A DNA stretch of 64,000 bases from Halosimplex pelagicum (GCF_013415905.1 NZ_CP058909.1:806001-870000); one strand, 5' to 3'; counted from the first letter of the stretch, positions 27,104 to 36,165 are shown. Notes: generated by a model not told the origin, from the sequence alone. Program-made: numbers and translations.

Positions 27104-30100
27104 TCGTATTCAGACAGGTCTATCGAAACCGTGCCACCGTCTTCGGTTTTGACTCGAAGCCGACTGAAGCTGATTTCATCGACAGACGGGAGACCCAAGT
27201 TTTCTTCGACCGTGTCGAGAACTATCTGCTCCAATTCGTCGGTAGAAGCGACATCGTATCTATCTAGATCGACAGTGATTTCTCCGACATTATTCCCGTC
27301 CGACGCCTCGGAACCGATTTCGAGGAACTTCCGGTTAACCGAACTCTTGCCCTGAGTCGTCGTGAACACGTTATCGAGGAGGTTCTGCCGTAGGTTACTT
27401 CCGCTCAGTCGCTTGTATTCGACGTAATCGGCATTACTGTCGTCGTACCCGATCTTGGCGTCGACATCTTTGTTCGTGGTGGTGAACTGTGGTTCGACGA
27501 CGATCTCGTCAACGGTTCGGCCGTCCGGAATAAACGTAGAGGTGCCGCTGACGTACGCCCGGGTTCTATCGGCTTCGTTCGCTAAATTCAGGAACGAATC
27601 TCCATTTGGGCTCGTTTCATCGACCAACGCTCTGTAATTCTCGACATCGACATTTCCGTCTCGGTCGGCAGTGACGATCTCGTCGAGATCGGATAGGTAC
27701 GCTTTCACGTCGTCGGTCTCGACACGGGTATCACCGAGTGCGCCAGCGATGTCCGCTCGCCAGAGTTCCCATCCTTCGAACGTCCGGCCGTTGATTCCAG
27801 CCCAGTCACCGCGGTCTTCGAGCCTGAGCAGCCGTTCCAGGCTGTCATCGTCGAGGTCCCTGACTATCCGCACACCCGAGTCACCGGCGTCGGTGACCAA
27901 CTGCAGCGCTCGCCGCTGTTCAGTGTCGTCGAGCGACCGGATCGTCGATATCACGTCTGCGTTCCCAGGTTCGTCCAATTTGCGTGCGGCTTTCGCGGTA
28001 TCGGGTGCGGTCAGGTCTCCGTCTTCGTACGCTCGTAGTAGCGTCTCCCGCGTCTCGTCGGGGATATCCGCGTTGAATATCGTACCGAAGTCCTCATCGT
28101 CGAGCCGACGCTGCAGCGTCGCAGCCGTCCGGCCACCGTCTTCGAGGTCTTCGAGCGTGTCGACGAACCGGTCCTGGCCGCCGTCGGTCAGCGGTTCCAA
28201 TCCAGTGTCGTCCCCGCCGCTACCGCCGCCGCGGAGCCCTCGATAGTACTCGCGCAACTGCGCCCGTCCGCGCTCGCTCAATCCACGGAGAATACCGCTC
28301 GGCGTGTCCCCGAGCCGTCGCGACAGCGACCACGTCTGGCCGACCGTTCTGGTCTTCGACAGTGTCTTCCGAATCGTGGTCGAGGCGTCCACGTCGACCT
28401 TCGAGGCGACGCGGCGAGTGACTCTCGATCCCGCGAGTGCGGCCGGGCCGGTGACGTACTTCGCCCGCGTCGACCGGTAGTACTTTACCGCGGACGTCAC
28501 GCGGCTCTTCTTCGCCAGTTGCTGCACCTTGTCTATCTTCTTGACCTGTCCAGTGGTCGCCGACTGGGCGACCTCGAAGACGACCAGCCCGGCGTAGTAC
28601 CCCTTCCGGAAGTCCTCGTACAGCTCCTGATTCGCGACCTCGCCGCCCCGGTAGTATGGGTTCGCGGTCCGTTGCTGGCGCTGGTAGCTCTGGACCAGCA
28701 GCCCGGGCACGTCTTCGAGGTTCTTCGCTAGCTTCTCGTACTTCGAGAGGTCGGTGACCTCGTTGAACGTCTGCTGCGGCTGGGTGACGACCTTCTGGAC
28801 CGTCCCGGTGAGTTGACCAGTTCCGCTGGAGATCCCGGTCGCCGTCCCCAGTGTGAGGGCTTGAGATGTCGAGAGACTGTCGAGCGAACCGCTCTGCTTG
28901 ACCGCCTCGACGAGGCCGTTCGAGCGGGCCGCGGCGAGGGTCGTCCGGCTGTTGCCGTACTCGTCGGTCGCGCGGACCTTCAGTTTCGTCGTCGCCAGTC
29001 CCTCCTGGATCGTCCCGAGGAATCGGGCGTCGATGTCGCGGTCGAAGTAGTTCGGGTCGTCTACCTCGTACTCCCGGCCGTCGATGATGATCGTCGCCGA
29101 GGCGACGCCGCTGGGGTCGCTGGTGGACCCCCTGACGGCGTAGAACGAGATCAGACGACCCTCGTCGTTCCACGGATTCGGAATCTTGGGAGTGCGCGTG
29201 ACGTATTCCGCCCGCTCGACGTCGATCTCCGGCGGCGTGATGTCGAACAGCGTCGGGTCGTAGCCCTCGTCGACTTCGTCGCCGTCGTCGGTCCCGTCGG
29301 TGTCGGTGTCTCTCGACTGCGGGTCCGTCCCGAGTTCGGCTTCCCGCCCGTCGTCGAGTTCGTCGAAGTCGGTGTTATCTATCAGCGGGTTCGAGGTGAC
29401 CGACCGTTCGGTGACGTACTGTCCGGGGTCGCCGCCGTCGGTTCCGACGGCGTTGCTGAACGCGACCGCGTCGTCGTGGGTGTCGAGGACGCTGATCGTC
29501 CAGCCGTTACGTTCCCGGGAGTCGATCAGCCCGTCGTCGTCGGAGTCCGCCTCGTCGGGTTCCGACCGCATCGCGGTGACCTCGACGTCGACGACGGTTT
29601 CGCCATCGCTCTGGGAGATCGTGTAGTCGAGGTCGATCTCCTCGCTGTCGGTCAGCCCGTCGCCGTCGGTGTCGGCCGACTGCGGGTCCAGGTCGATCCG
29701 CTCGCCGGTATCGGGGCCCGCCGCCACCCTGATCGGGGCGTTCTCGACGACGTCCGGGATGCCGTCGCCGTCGCTGTCGACGATCGTCCGTTCGTCGACC
29801 TCTTCGCCGATGCGGCCGAAGATCTCGGGAAGTTCAGCGGCCGTCTCGACATGATAGTAGTCGCCGCCGGTCGCTTCGGCGATGGCCTGCAGTTCGTCTT
29901 CGTCGGGCCCGCTCCCGATGGCGACGGTACTGATCGTGATGTTCTGCTTGGCCGCTTCTCTCGCCTCTCCGACTGAGTCGGGCCCCTCATTCGTCTCACC
30001 GTCCGAGAGGAGGATGGCTTCGTTCGGCGTGTCCGGGTCACCGTCCTCTTCGAACGTCTCGACAGCGTTCCGAATGCCGCCGCCCGTGTTCGTCACTCCA

Positions 30101-33100
30101 CCGGCCTCGAGCGCTTCGATGCTCCTGTTTACCGCATTGAAGTCAGAGGTGAGTCGCTGTTCGATCTCGGCCGAGCTGGCGAAGCCGACCAGGCCAGCGC
30201 GGTCGTTCGCGCGGAGAGCGCCGACGAAGCTCGTCGCGGCGTCCTTGGCCTGCCTGAGCTCATACCCGCGCATGCTTCCGCTCCGGTCAATGATGAACGT
30301 CAGATCGACCGGCGTTACTCCCGACTGTTGCTCTTCTTCCTCGCCGATAGTTCGCTCGTAGCTGACGACATCCTGCCAGTTCGCGACGTTGAACACCGCG
30401 AAGTACGAGAACGAATCAACGGTCGCAGTGGCCGTTCCGTTCGCCAGGTCGACGGTGCTGTTCACCCGCTTCCAGGTCCCGTTGAATCCGGGTTCCCAGG
30501 TGTAGACGGCGTAGTTGCTTGCGTTGGTCGCCCCGGCAGCGTCGAACGGGACGTCGATCGTCGCGTTCTCGAACTCGCCGCCGGACCCGATTCGCACCAT
30601 CGACGACTCGCGGAACTCCTGGGTCGCGTTCGGTTCGACCGTCTCGATGGTCGTCGCGCTGGCGTTCTCCGGCGAAGTCCGGACGGTGACGTTGACGCCG
30701 GACTCGTCGTCGCTCGCGGTGAACGAGTACGTCCCGTTCTCGCCCGTCGCGTCCGCACTTGTGGGGTCCGTTCCGAACCGCATCTCCTTGCCGTCGGGCA
30801 CGCCGTCACCGTCGGTGTCGGGGTCGAGCGGATCGGTCCCGTTCGCGAGCTCGTGGTCGTCCCTGAGGCCGTCGAAGTCCGTGTCGTTGAGCCGCGGGTG
30901 CGTGCCGAGCGCCTGCTCGCGGCTGTTGTTCAGGCCGTCGGCGTCGAGCTGTTCCGCGGGGTCGGGGACCCCGTCGCCGTCGGTGTCGTTCACAACCGGA
31001 CTCGTCCCGCTCTTGCGGACCTCGAACCCGTCCCGGAGTCCGTCCCCGTCGGCGTCGGGGTCGAACGGGGCAGGGTCGAAGACCGTCGGGAGCCCGTCGT
31101 CGTCGAAGTCCTCGGCGCCGTCGAGAGTCCCGTCGTTCGCCTCGTCGGCCGCTGTCCGGTTGGAGTCGCTGTCGGGGTCGAGCGGGTCGGTGCCGACGAC
31201 GCGCCGTTCGTAGGTTCCCGGAAGCCCGTCGCTGTCGAGCAACAGCGTCGCGGTATCGGTCTGGACCGACACATCCGCCGCGAACGAGGTGCGCCGGACC
31301 GAGGGGAGTCCCGACCGTGACTCCGCGCCGTCGGTCCCCGTCCCGGTGTCGAGCGCGGCAGTACATCCGTCGGCGCCGTGGACGGTCACGCTCGCCGTCG
31401 AGGCGCGTCGCCCCCCCTCGCAGGCGAGATTCCCGTTCACGCGGAGGGTTGCGTCGCCTGCGAGTCGGACGTCCGTGGTGTCGGCCGAACCAGTGACGCG
31501 AAGCCGGCTCCCGCGTGCGACCGAGAGGGTATCGACCGGCCCACTTCCAGCGGCGAGATTGCTGTTCACCCGGACGTTCCCGACCGAGATGGCTCCATGG
31601 TCCGCCCGTAGCGCGCCGTTGAATCGCGTATCGCTCGCGACGACCGTCGCCACGTCGGTGTTCCCGTTGACGGTCGCACCGCAGGCCACGAGAACACTGC
31701 TACCGTTCCCGCCGGCGACGTTCCCGTTGACCCGGGCTTCGAGGAACACCGCTTCACCGTCGTCCACGGACAGGTCGCCGTTCACCGTGTCGTCGACAAC
31801 CCGGGTCCGGTTCGCGGTCGCGGCCTCCGACAGGGACGCGACGGTCCCGTTCGTGAGCGCGGCGCTGCCGATACCACACTCGGCGAGCTGTCGCCCGGCG
31901 GGGTCGGGAACGTCGGGCGCGCGCTCGCCGGTATCGTCGGCCGGCGTCCCGCTCGGCCCCCCGGCGGGGTCGGGAACGTCGGGCGCGCGCTCGCCGGTAT
32001 CGTCGGCCGGCGTCCCGCTCGGCCCGCCTGTCTCTCCGCCCGCGCCGTCGCTCCCACCGGCGTTCGAACTGCAACTGTCACGTCCGGCGACTTCGACCGT
32101 CGCGGAGTCCGCCACGACCGCCGTGTCGCAGTCCAGATTTCCGTCGACTTCGAGAGCCGCCCCGTCGCGGGCGCCGAAGTGGGCTAACGATGCGGTACTG
32201 ACCCGGAGCGCGCTCCGGTCGGCCAGGGTCAGGTTCGCACCGCCGCCGTCGCCGCCGCGAAGGTTCCCGTTGAGCGTCACGTCGCCGAACCCGGCGACCG
32301 AGTCGGCGGTCACCAGCCCGTTGACCGTGGTGTCTTCCAGGACGGTCGTGGAGACGCGCAGGTTCCCGTTGATCCGGGCACCGCAGGCGACCAGCGTTCC
32401 CTCGCCGGAGCCGTCGCGGACACCGCCATTGACCGCCCCTCGGAGGAAGACTGCCTCCCCGTCGTCCACTTCGAGGTTCCCGTTGACGGGTCCGTCGACG
32501 ACACGAACACGGTCGGCGTCGGCCGCGGCCGTCAGCGTCTCGACCGTCGACCGGGAGACCGACTCGGCGGCGAGACCGCAGCGGTCGAGCTGTCGGCGAA
32601 CGGACAGCGGCACGATCTCCGGCGGGGAGACGCTGTCCGTCGCCGCGAGCGTGACGTTGACCGGCGGACTCGGGCTGGTGCCGTTGTCCCCGGCGCCAGT
32701 ACCTCCCGACCGGTCAGCGACCACCTCGATCGAGACGTTCGTCCCCGGCGTCGCGACCGTCCCCGTCGCGTTCGCTCGCGGCGCGAGCGTCGCCGTCGGC
32801 GTCCCGGTGCCGTCGGTGTTCGAGACGGTGAGCCGAAGCCGTGAGACCAGCGGCGACACCCCCTCGGCAGTCCCGGACCGGCTTCCGACGGCGAACGTCC
32901 GGACCGCCGTTCCGTTGACGAACACCGTCAGGTTCTCCAGGCTCTGTGGCTGCGCGTCGCGGATCGTCGCCCGGGCCACCGGGATCCCGTCGCGGTCCGT
33001 GCCGTTCACGCGGACGATCTGGCGCCCCGGGAGCGGGTCGGACCGGTTCCGGAGAACCACCTGCGGCGTCGTGGCGACGTCGAGCTGGTTCAGCGCGACC

Positions 33101-33795
33101 TGTGCCTCCCGCCAGGCGCTCGCGAACTCGTCTATCGCGCGCATCCGCCGGTCGAAGGCGGCCGCGCCCGTGGCGTCGATCCCCGTCGCGGTCGACCGGG
33201 CGCGCGCCAGCGCCGTCTCGGCGTCGTCGATGCGTTGCTCGATCGCCCGGCGCTCGTCCGGCTCGAGCCGGTCGGACAGCTCGCGGAACGCGTCGCGAGC
33301 ATCACGGACGGCGACCCCCGCCGATTCGTTGTCGGCGGCGACGATCAGCGCGGCCGCGCGGGAGGCGTTCCGAGCGCCGTCGCTCCCGGCGAACGCCGAG
33401 AGTTCGTCGACTGCGGTCCTGTCGTCGGCGAACAGGGGCAGGTTCGTCACCCGCGAGACCCCGTCCCCGCTCGGGTCCCGTCGGCCACCCAGGTAGTAGC
33501 CGGACTGGTCGTCAAGCAGGTCGACCGCTGTCTCCCTCGCAGTTTCCCGCCGTGTCGATTCCCCCGGTAGTCGCCCGACGAGAGACTCCGCACGCACCTT
33601 GTCTTCCAGTGCGTTCCCACTCGTCTCGACGGTCACGCCGCCAGCCGGCGCGTTACCCGCGGCACCGCCCGACTCTTCATCGTTGCCGGCCGCACTGGCG
33701 CTCAGACCAGCGGCCGCCGGCGCGATGGTCGATACGACGATCACCCACACCAGGACGACGGCCGTCAGCGGCCGCCGCGTCGAACGTTCGCGCAA
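27100..33795 (-). CDS. Giant secreted polymorphic toxin-like protein with vWA domain and nuclease-like C-terminus
   Basis: 2231 residues. TTG start at 33795, 27 nt after a TATA element, with a stop codon just upstream. Order of parts: Sec-type signal peptide (LTAVVLVWVIVVSTIAPAAAG); helical region about 50-250; two homologous beta-helix-like domains (about 400-590 and 630-810) built from VNGNLxVDDGEAVFL-type turns, joined by a duplicated 22-residue linker; Asp-rich calcium repeats (DTDGDGVPD, DADGDGLRD) at 840-1010 and again at 1350-1540; vWA domain at 1160-1345 with MIDAS DRSGS near 1168 and TNT; an Ig-like part near 1560-1640; helical pre-toxin region about 1690-2000; tip 2000-2231. The tip contains DVDAKIG and VEYK, a PD-(D/E)xK-like pair. 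Likely a surface-displayed antagonism effector (inference). Confidence 0.78.
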   Translation of the reverse strand: MRERSTRRPLTAVVLVWVIVVSTIAPAAAGLSASAAGNDEESGGAAGNAPAGGVTVETSGNALEDKVRAESLVGRLPGESTRRETARETAVDLLDDQSGYYLGGRRDPSGDGVSRVTNLPLFADDRTAVDELSAFAGSDGARNASRAAALIVAADNESAGVAVRDARDAFRELSDRLEPDERRAIEQRIDDAETALARARSTATGIDATGAAAFDRRMRAIDEFASAWREAQVALNQLDVATTPQVVLRNRSDPLPGRQIVRVNGTDRDGIPVARATIRDAQPQSLENLTVFVNGTAVRTFAVGSRSGTAEGVSPLVSRLRLTVSNTDGTGTPTATLAPRANATGTVATPGTNVSIEVVADRSGGTGAGDNGTSPSPPVNVTLAATDSVSPPEIVPLSVRRQLDRCGLAAESVSRSTVETLTAAADADRVRVVDGPVNGNLEVDDGEAVFLRGAVNGGVRDGSGEGTLVACGARINGNLRVSTTVLEDTTVNGLVTADSVAGFGDVTLNGNLRGGDGGGANLTLADRSALRVSTASLAHFGARDGAALEVDGNLDCDTAVVADSATVEVAGRDSCSSNAGGSDGAGGETGGPSGTPADDTGERAPDVPDPAGGPSGTPADDTGERAPDVPDPAGRQLAECGIGSAALTNGTVASLSEAATANRTRVVDDTVNGDLSVDDGEAVFLEARVNGNVAGGNGSSVLVACGATVNGNTDVATVVASDTRFNGALRADHGAISVGNVRVNSNLAAGSGPVDTLSVARGSRLRVTGSADTTDVRLAGDATLRVNGNLACEGGRRASTASVTVHGADGCTAALDTGTGTDGAESRSGLPSVRRTSFAADVSVQTDTATLLLDSDGLPGTYERRVVGTDPLDPDSDSNRTAADEANDGTLDGAEDFDDDGLPTVFDPAPFDPDADGDGLRDGFEVRKSGTSPVVNDTDGDGVPDPAEQLDADGLNNSREQALGTHPRLNDTDFDGLRDDHELANGTDPLDPDTDGDGVPDGKEMRFGTDPTSADATGENGTYSFTASDDESGVNVTVRTSPENASATTIETVEPNATQEFRESSMVRIGSGGEFENATIDVPFDAAGATNASNYAVYTWEPGFNGTWKRVNSTVDLANGTATATVDSFSYFAVFNVANWQDVVSYERTIGEEEEQQSGVTPVDLTFIIDRSGSMRGYELRQAKDAATSFVGALRANDRAGLVGFASSAEIEQRLTSDFNAVNRSIEALEAGGVTNTGGGIRNAVETFEEDGDPDTPNEAILLSDGETNEGPDSVGEAREAAKQNITISTVAIGSGPDEDELQAIAEATGGDYYHVETAAELPEIFGRIGEEVDERTIVDSDGDGIPDVVENAPIRVAAGPDTGERIDLDPQSADTDGDGLTDSEEIDLDYTISQSDGETVVDVEVTAMRSEPDEADSDDDGLIDSRERNGWTISVLDTHDDAVAFSNAVGTDGGDPGQYVTERSVTSNPLIDNTDFDELDDGREAELGTDPQSRDTDTDGTDDGDEVDEGYDPTLFDITPPEIDVERAEYVTRTPKIPNPWNDEGRLISFYAVRGSTSDPSGVASATIIIDGREYEVDDPNYFDRDIDARFLGTIQEGLATTKLKVRATDEYGNSRTTLAAARSNGLVEAVKQSGSLDSLSTSQALTLGTATGISSGTGQLTGTVQKVVTQPQQTFNEVTDLSKYEKLAKNLEDVPGLLVQSYQRQQRTANPYYRGGEVANQELYEDFRKGYYAGLVVFEVAQSATTGQVKKIDKVQQLAKKSRVTSAVKYYRSTRAKYVTGPAALAGSRVTRRVASKVDVDASTTIRKTLSKTRTVGQTWSLSRRLGDTPSGILRGLSERGRAQLREYYRGLRGGGSGGDDTGLEPLTDGGQDRFVDTLEDLEDGGRTAATLQRRLDDEDFGTIFNADIPDETRETLLRAYEDGDLTAPDTAKAARKLDEPGNADVISTIRSLDDTEQRRALQLVTDAGDSGVRIVRDLDDDSLERLLRLEDRGDWAGINGRTFEGWELWRADIAGALGDTRVETDDVKAYLSDLDEIVTADRDGNVDVENYRALVDETSPNGDSFLNLANEADRTRAYVSGTSTFIPDGRTVDEIVVEPQFTTTNKDVDAKIGYDDSNADYVEYKRLSGSNLRQNLLDNVFTTTQGKSSVNRKFLEIGSEASDGNNVGEITVDLDRYDVASTDELEQIVLDTVEENLGLPSVDEISFSRLRVKTEDGGTVSIDLSEYE
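28121..28193. repeat. 73-nt block nearly identical to orphan cassette 2
   Basis: This segment of the full-length toxin gene matches 23910-23982 at 71 of 73 positions. It encodes the LTDGGQDRFVDTLEDLEDGG part of the pre-toxin region and could be a recombination site for swapping tips. Confidence 0.8.
28296..28330. repeat. 35-nt block identical in full-length toxin gene and orphan cassette 1
   Basis: Identical to 25989-26023, same orientation, 2.3 kb apart. It encodes SLSRRLGDTPS, the point where homology of both orphan cassettes with the full gene begins. Confidence 0.8.
31895..32026 (-). repeat. Two tandem copies of a 66-nt unit in the toxin gene
   Basis: The unit encodes GGPSGTPADDTGERAPDVPDPA twice in a row, with almost no nucleotide difference. 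It forms the linker between the two beta-helix-like domains and implies recent slippage or duplication. Confidence 0.85.
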
Positions 33796-33818
33796 GATGT
33801 TCGGTAGTCAATCCGTTC

Positions 33819-33826
33819 GTATAATG
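33819..33826 (-). promoter_or_regulatory. TATA box of the toxin gene
   Basis: Minus strand reads cattatac; its centre is 27 nt from the first base of the TTG start codon, as in haloarchaeal leaderless promoters. The upstream 80 nt are AT-rich with further TATA-like patches. Confidence 0.55.
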
Positions 33827-33910
33827 TCGTTATTCTATCGGCTATATTATCCATTAGTTACCATTTCTGAACGACACGGTCTAACTTTCAGAAAGGTCGA
33901 ACGGTCGGGA

Positions 33911-34810
33911 TCAGTTCCCGGAACCGCCTTTCAGATGCCCGATCAGGGCGTCGTTGACCCGCTCGGGTTCCTCGTCGTGGACCCAGTGGGAGGCCCAGGG
34001 GATCCGTTCGAGGCGGCCGTCGGTGCAGTGGCCGACGCTCTCGGTCGCCATCGACGGGAGCAGCGCCGCGTCCTCGTCACCCCAGACGACGAGCGTCGGC
34101 GCCGCGACGGTTTCGCGAGGCGGGTCGTCGCGGCGGCGAACGAGCGCGCGGTACCAGTTGACGGCGCCGCGGATCGCCCCCTGGCGGCGCCAGGCGTCGC
34201 GATAGTGGGCGAGTTCCTCGTCGGTGAACGCGCCGGGGTTGGCGCTGCCCTCCAGCACGTCGAGGACGCCGCGGGCGTCGTCGCGGCCGAGGACGAGCTC
34301 GGGGACCACGGGCAGCTGGAAGAAGAACATGTACCAGCTCCGGGCGAGCTGTCGGGGGTTCGTCATCAGGGTCCGGCGCATCACGCTCGGGTGCGGGACG
34401 TTGAGTATCCCCAGGTGGTCGACCCGGTCGGGGTGGCGCAGCGCCAGGTCCCACGCGACCGCGGCGCCCCAGTCGTGGCCGACCACGTGGGCGTCGTCGC
34501 GGTTCTCGGTCTCGATCAGTTCGGCCACGTCGCCGGAGAGTTCGCGCATTCGGTAGTCGTCCAGATCGCGGGGTTTCTCGCTGAGGTTGTAGCCGCGCTG
34601 GTCGGGCGCGACGACGTAGTAGCCGGCGTCGACCAGCGCGGGGACCTGGTGGCGCCAGCCGTACCAGAAGTCGGGGAAGCCGTGCAGCAGGACGACCATC
34701 GGGTTCGAGGGGTCGCCGGCCGTGACGACGTGCAGGTCGACGCCGTTGACGGTGCGGCGCGTCGACTCGGCGGCGGACAGATCGAGCAGGCTCGCGTCGG
34801 TCGCGGTCAT
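33911..34810 (-). CDS. Alpha/beta hydrolase, epoxide-hydrolase-like
   Basis: 299 residues. The oxyanion motif HGFPDFWYGW, the nucleophile elbow GHDWGAAVAW with a central Asp, the acidic residue in VVWGDEDAAL, and the catalytic His in WASHWVHDE match soluble epoxide hydrolases and haloalkane dehalogenases. Tyr residues of the cap domain (SWYMFFFQLP, VNWYRALVRR) favour epoxide hydrolase. The ATG at 34810 gives a normal N-terminus; another ATG 72 nt upstream adds Arg-rich residues without domain content. Substrate unknown. Confidence 0.85.
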   Translation of the reverse strand: MTATDASLLDLSAAESTRRTVNGVDLHVVTAGDPSNPMVVLLHGFPDFWYGWRHQVPALVDAGYYVVAPDQRGYNLSEKPRDLDDYRMRELSGDVAELIETENRDDAHVVGHDWGAAVAWDLALRHPDRVDHLGILNVPHPSVMRRTLMTNPRQLARSWYMFFFQLPVVPELVLGRDDARGVLDVLEGSANPGAFTDEELAHYRDAWRRQGAIRGAVNWYRALVRRRDDPPRETVAAPTLVVWGDEDAALLPSMATESVGHCTDGRLERIPWASHWVHDEEPERVNDALIGHLKGGSGN

Positions 34811-34929
34811 GCCCGGACGTGGGGCCGCCAGCGTCCTGTATATTCTGGTGAGGTGATGGGTTCGGTCCCTGGTGGCCGGCATCCGGGACCGCCGGGCGAT
34901 TTATTCCCGCCCGTGTCGTGCGCCCGAGT

Positions 34930-35085
34930 ATGGCCTACACCTGCCAGTGCGGGGCGACGCTGCGGTACAAGCAGGACCTCGTCAAGGAGCAGGGGGAGGT
35001 GTACCCGACCTGGAAGTGCCGGGCGTGTCTCAGCGAGGTCCCCGGCGTCCACGCCGAGCGCATCAAACACGAACACCCGTCGTGA
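34930..35085 (+). CDS. 51-residue zinc-ribbon protein
   Basis: Short gene between two minus-strand genes. The product has two Cys pairs, CQC near residue 5 and CRAC near residue 30 (MAYTCQCGATLRY, then TWKCRACLSEVPG), enough for one zinc, and a basic/His tail (ERIKHEHPS). Such mini zinc-finger proteins are frequent in haloarchaea and mostly uncharacterised. Start ATG at 34930; codon use agrees with neighbours. Confidence 0.65.
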   Translation: MAYTCQCGATLRYKQDLVKEQGEVYPTWKCRACLSEVPGVHAERIKHEHPS

Positions 35086-35115
35086 GCGGTGGAACTGTTG
35101 CGTCGAGAGAGGCAG

Positions 35116-36165
35116 TTACCGACCCATCCCGAAGCGGCGATGGCGGAGCTCGGGGGTGATCTGGATGCGGTCGATCTCCTGGCCGGTGCGGTACCAGACG
35201 AACGCGGCCCGCGTGAACAGTTCCCGGCATTCGATGCGGACCTCGCGGGGGATCCCCTCGCTGCGCTCGTGGATGTCGCGGACGGCGGCCTCGGTGAACA
35301 GCTCGACGGGCTGGTCCTCGTAGGGCTCGCCGCGGAAGTAGGCGAACGAGCGGGCGATGTACTCGGCGATGTCCTCGGGGCCGAACGGCTCGATCCCCTC
35401 GTAGTAGCGCAGCCGCGAGTCCAGGGTCCCGCGCAGGTCGGCGACGCGCTCCTTGCCCTCGGGGGTGCCCATCAGGAACAGGCGGACGCCCATGTCGCCG
35501 GCGACCTGCAGCGTCGAGAGGATCTCCGAGGGGAGGACCTCGATCTCGTCGACGACGAGCAGGATGGTCTTGCCGTCGGCGCGCACGTCCTCGACGAGTT
35601 CGCGGGCGGCCTCCTTGGCGTCCTCGGTGGCCCAAGGGACGCCGTCGCGGGTCTGCCAGTAGTCCCGGTCTTCGACCTCGTAGCCCGCGGCCTCGGCGGT
35701 GGTCTGGATCGTCGCGTACAGTTTGCGTGGCGTGGTCTCGCGGGGGTTGTCGAGGACGGCGACGACGAAGTCGTCGTGTTCGCCCAGGTCGCGGCGGACG
35801 ATCTCCCGGAAGGCCGTCTTGCCGGTGCCGTAGTGGCTGACGAGGCCGATGTGCTGCTCCTGGAGGAGCCAGCCGGTGATCTGGTTGAGCATCTCGGTGT
35901 CGTGGCGGACGTACAGCGGTTCGGGCATGCGGTCGGTGCCCGCCTCCTCGGTAAAGGGCAGGTCCGCGACGGTGTCGGGGTCGCCCCCGAGCGCGCGGCC
36001 GAACGCGAGCAGGCGATTCTCGACCTCCGAGAGCTGGTCGAGGAGGACGCCCTGGCTGCGCTCTTCGTCGTCGTCCAGCGCCCGGATCTTCTCGACCAGG
36101 TTCCCGACGGTCTCCGTCTCCCCGGAGCGCCCGTCTGCCGTCGGCTGGTCCGTATCGTCTGTCAT
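35116..36165 (-). CDS. AAA ATPase, ORC/Cdc6- or TniB-like
   Basis: 349 residues. Walker A GLVSHYGTGKTAF at about residue 107, Walker B ILLVVDEIEVL near 200, sensor-1-like RLFLMGTPEGKERV, and the sensor-2 region GIPREVRIECRELF. A His/Arg-rich C-terminus (ELRHRRFGMGR) ends the protein. It lacks a clear C-terminal winged helix, so it is not a normal replication initiator; the Tn7-TniB/ExeA-type ATPase or a haloarchaeal orphan AAA protein are alternatives. No transposase is nearby. ATG at 36165. Confidence 0.75.
   Translation of the reverse strand: MTDDTDQPTADGRSGETETVGNLVEKIRALDDDEERSQGVLLDQLSEVENRLLAFGRALGGDPDTVADLPFTEEAGTDRMPEPLYVRHDTEMLNQITGWLLQEQHIGLVSHYGTGKTAFREIVRRDLGEHDDFVVAVLDNPRETTPRKLYATIQTTAEAAGYEVEDRDYWQTRDGVPWATEDAKEAARELVEDVRADGKTILLVVDEIEVLPSEILSTLQVAGDMGVRLFLMGTPEGKERVADLRGTLDSRLRYYEGIEPFGPEDIAEYIARSFAYFRGEPYEDQPVELFTEAAVRDIHERSEGIPREVRIECRELFTRAAFVWYRTGQEIDRIQITPELRHRRFGMGR

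Noticed and set aside
28813..29976. Plus-strand frame inside the giant toxin gene
   Set aside because: Arg/Val/Asp-rich shadow frame without domain features; the minus-strand frame carries the vWA and calcium repeats.
35116..36165. Replication origin next to an Orc1/Cdc6 gene
   Set aside because: The ATPase lacks a recognisable origin-binding winged helix, and no AT-rich unwinding region or repeated origin-recognition boxes were seen beside it.
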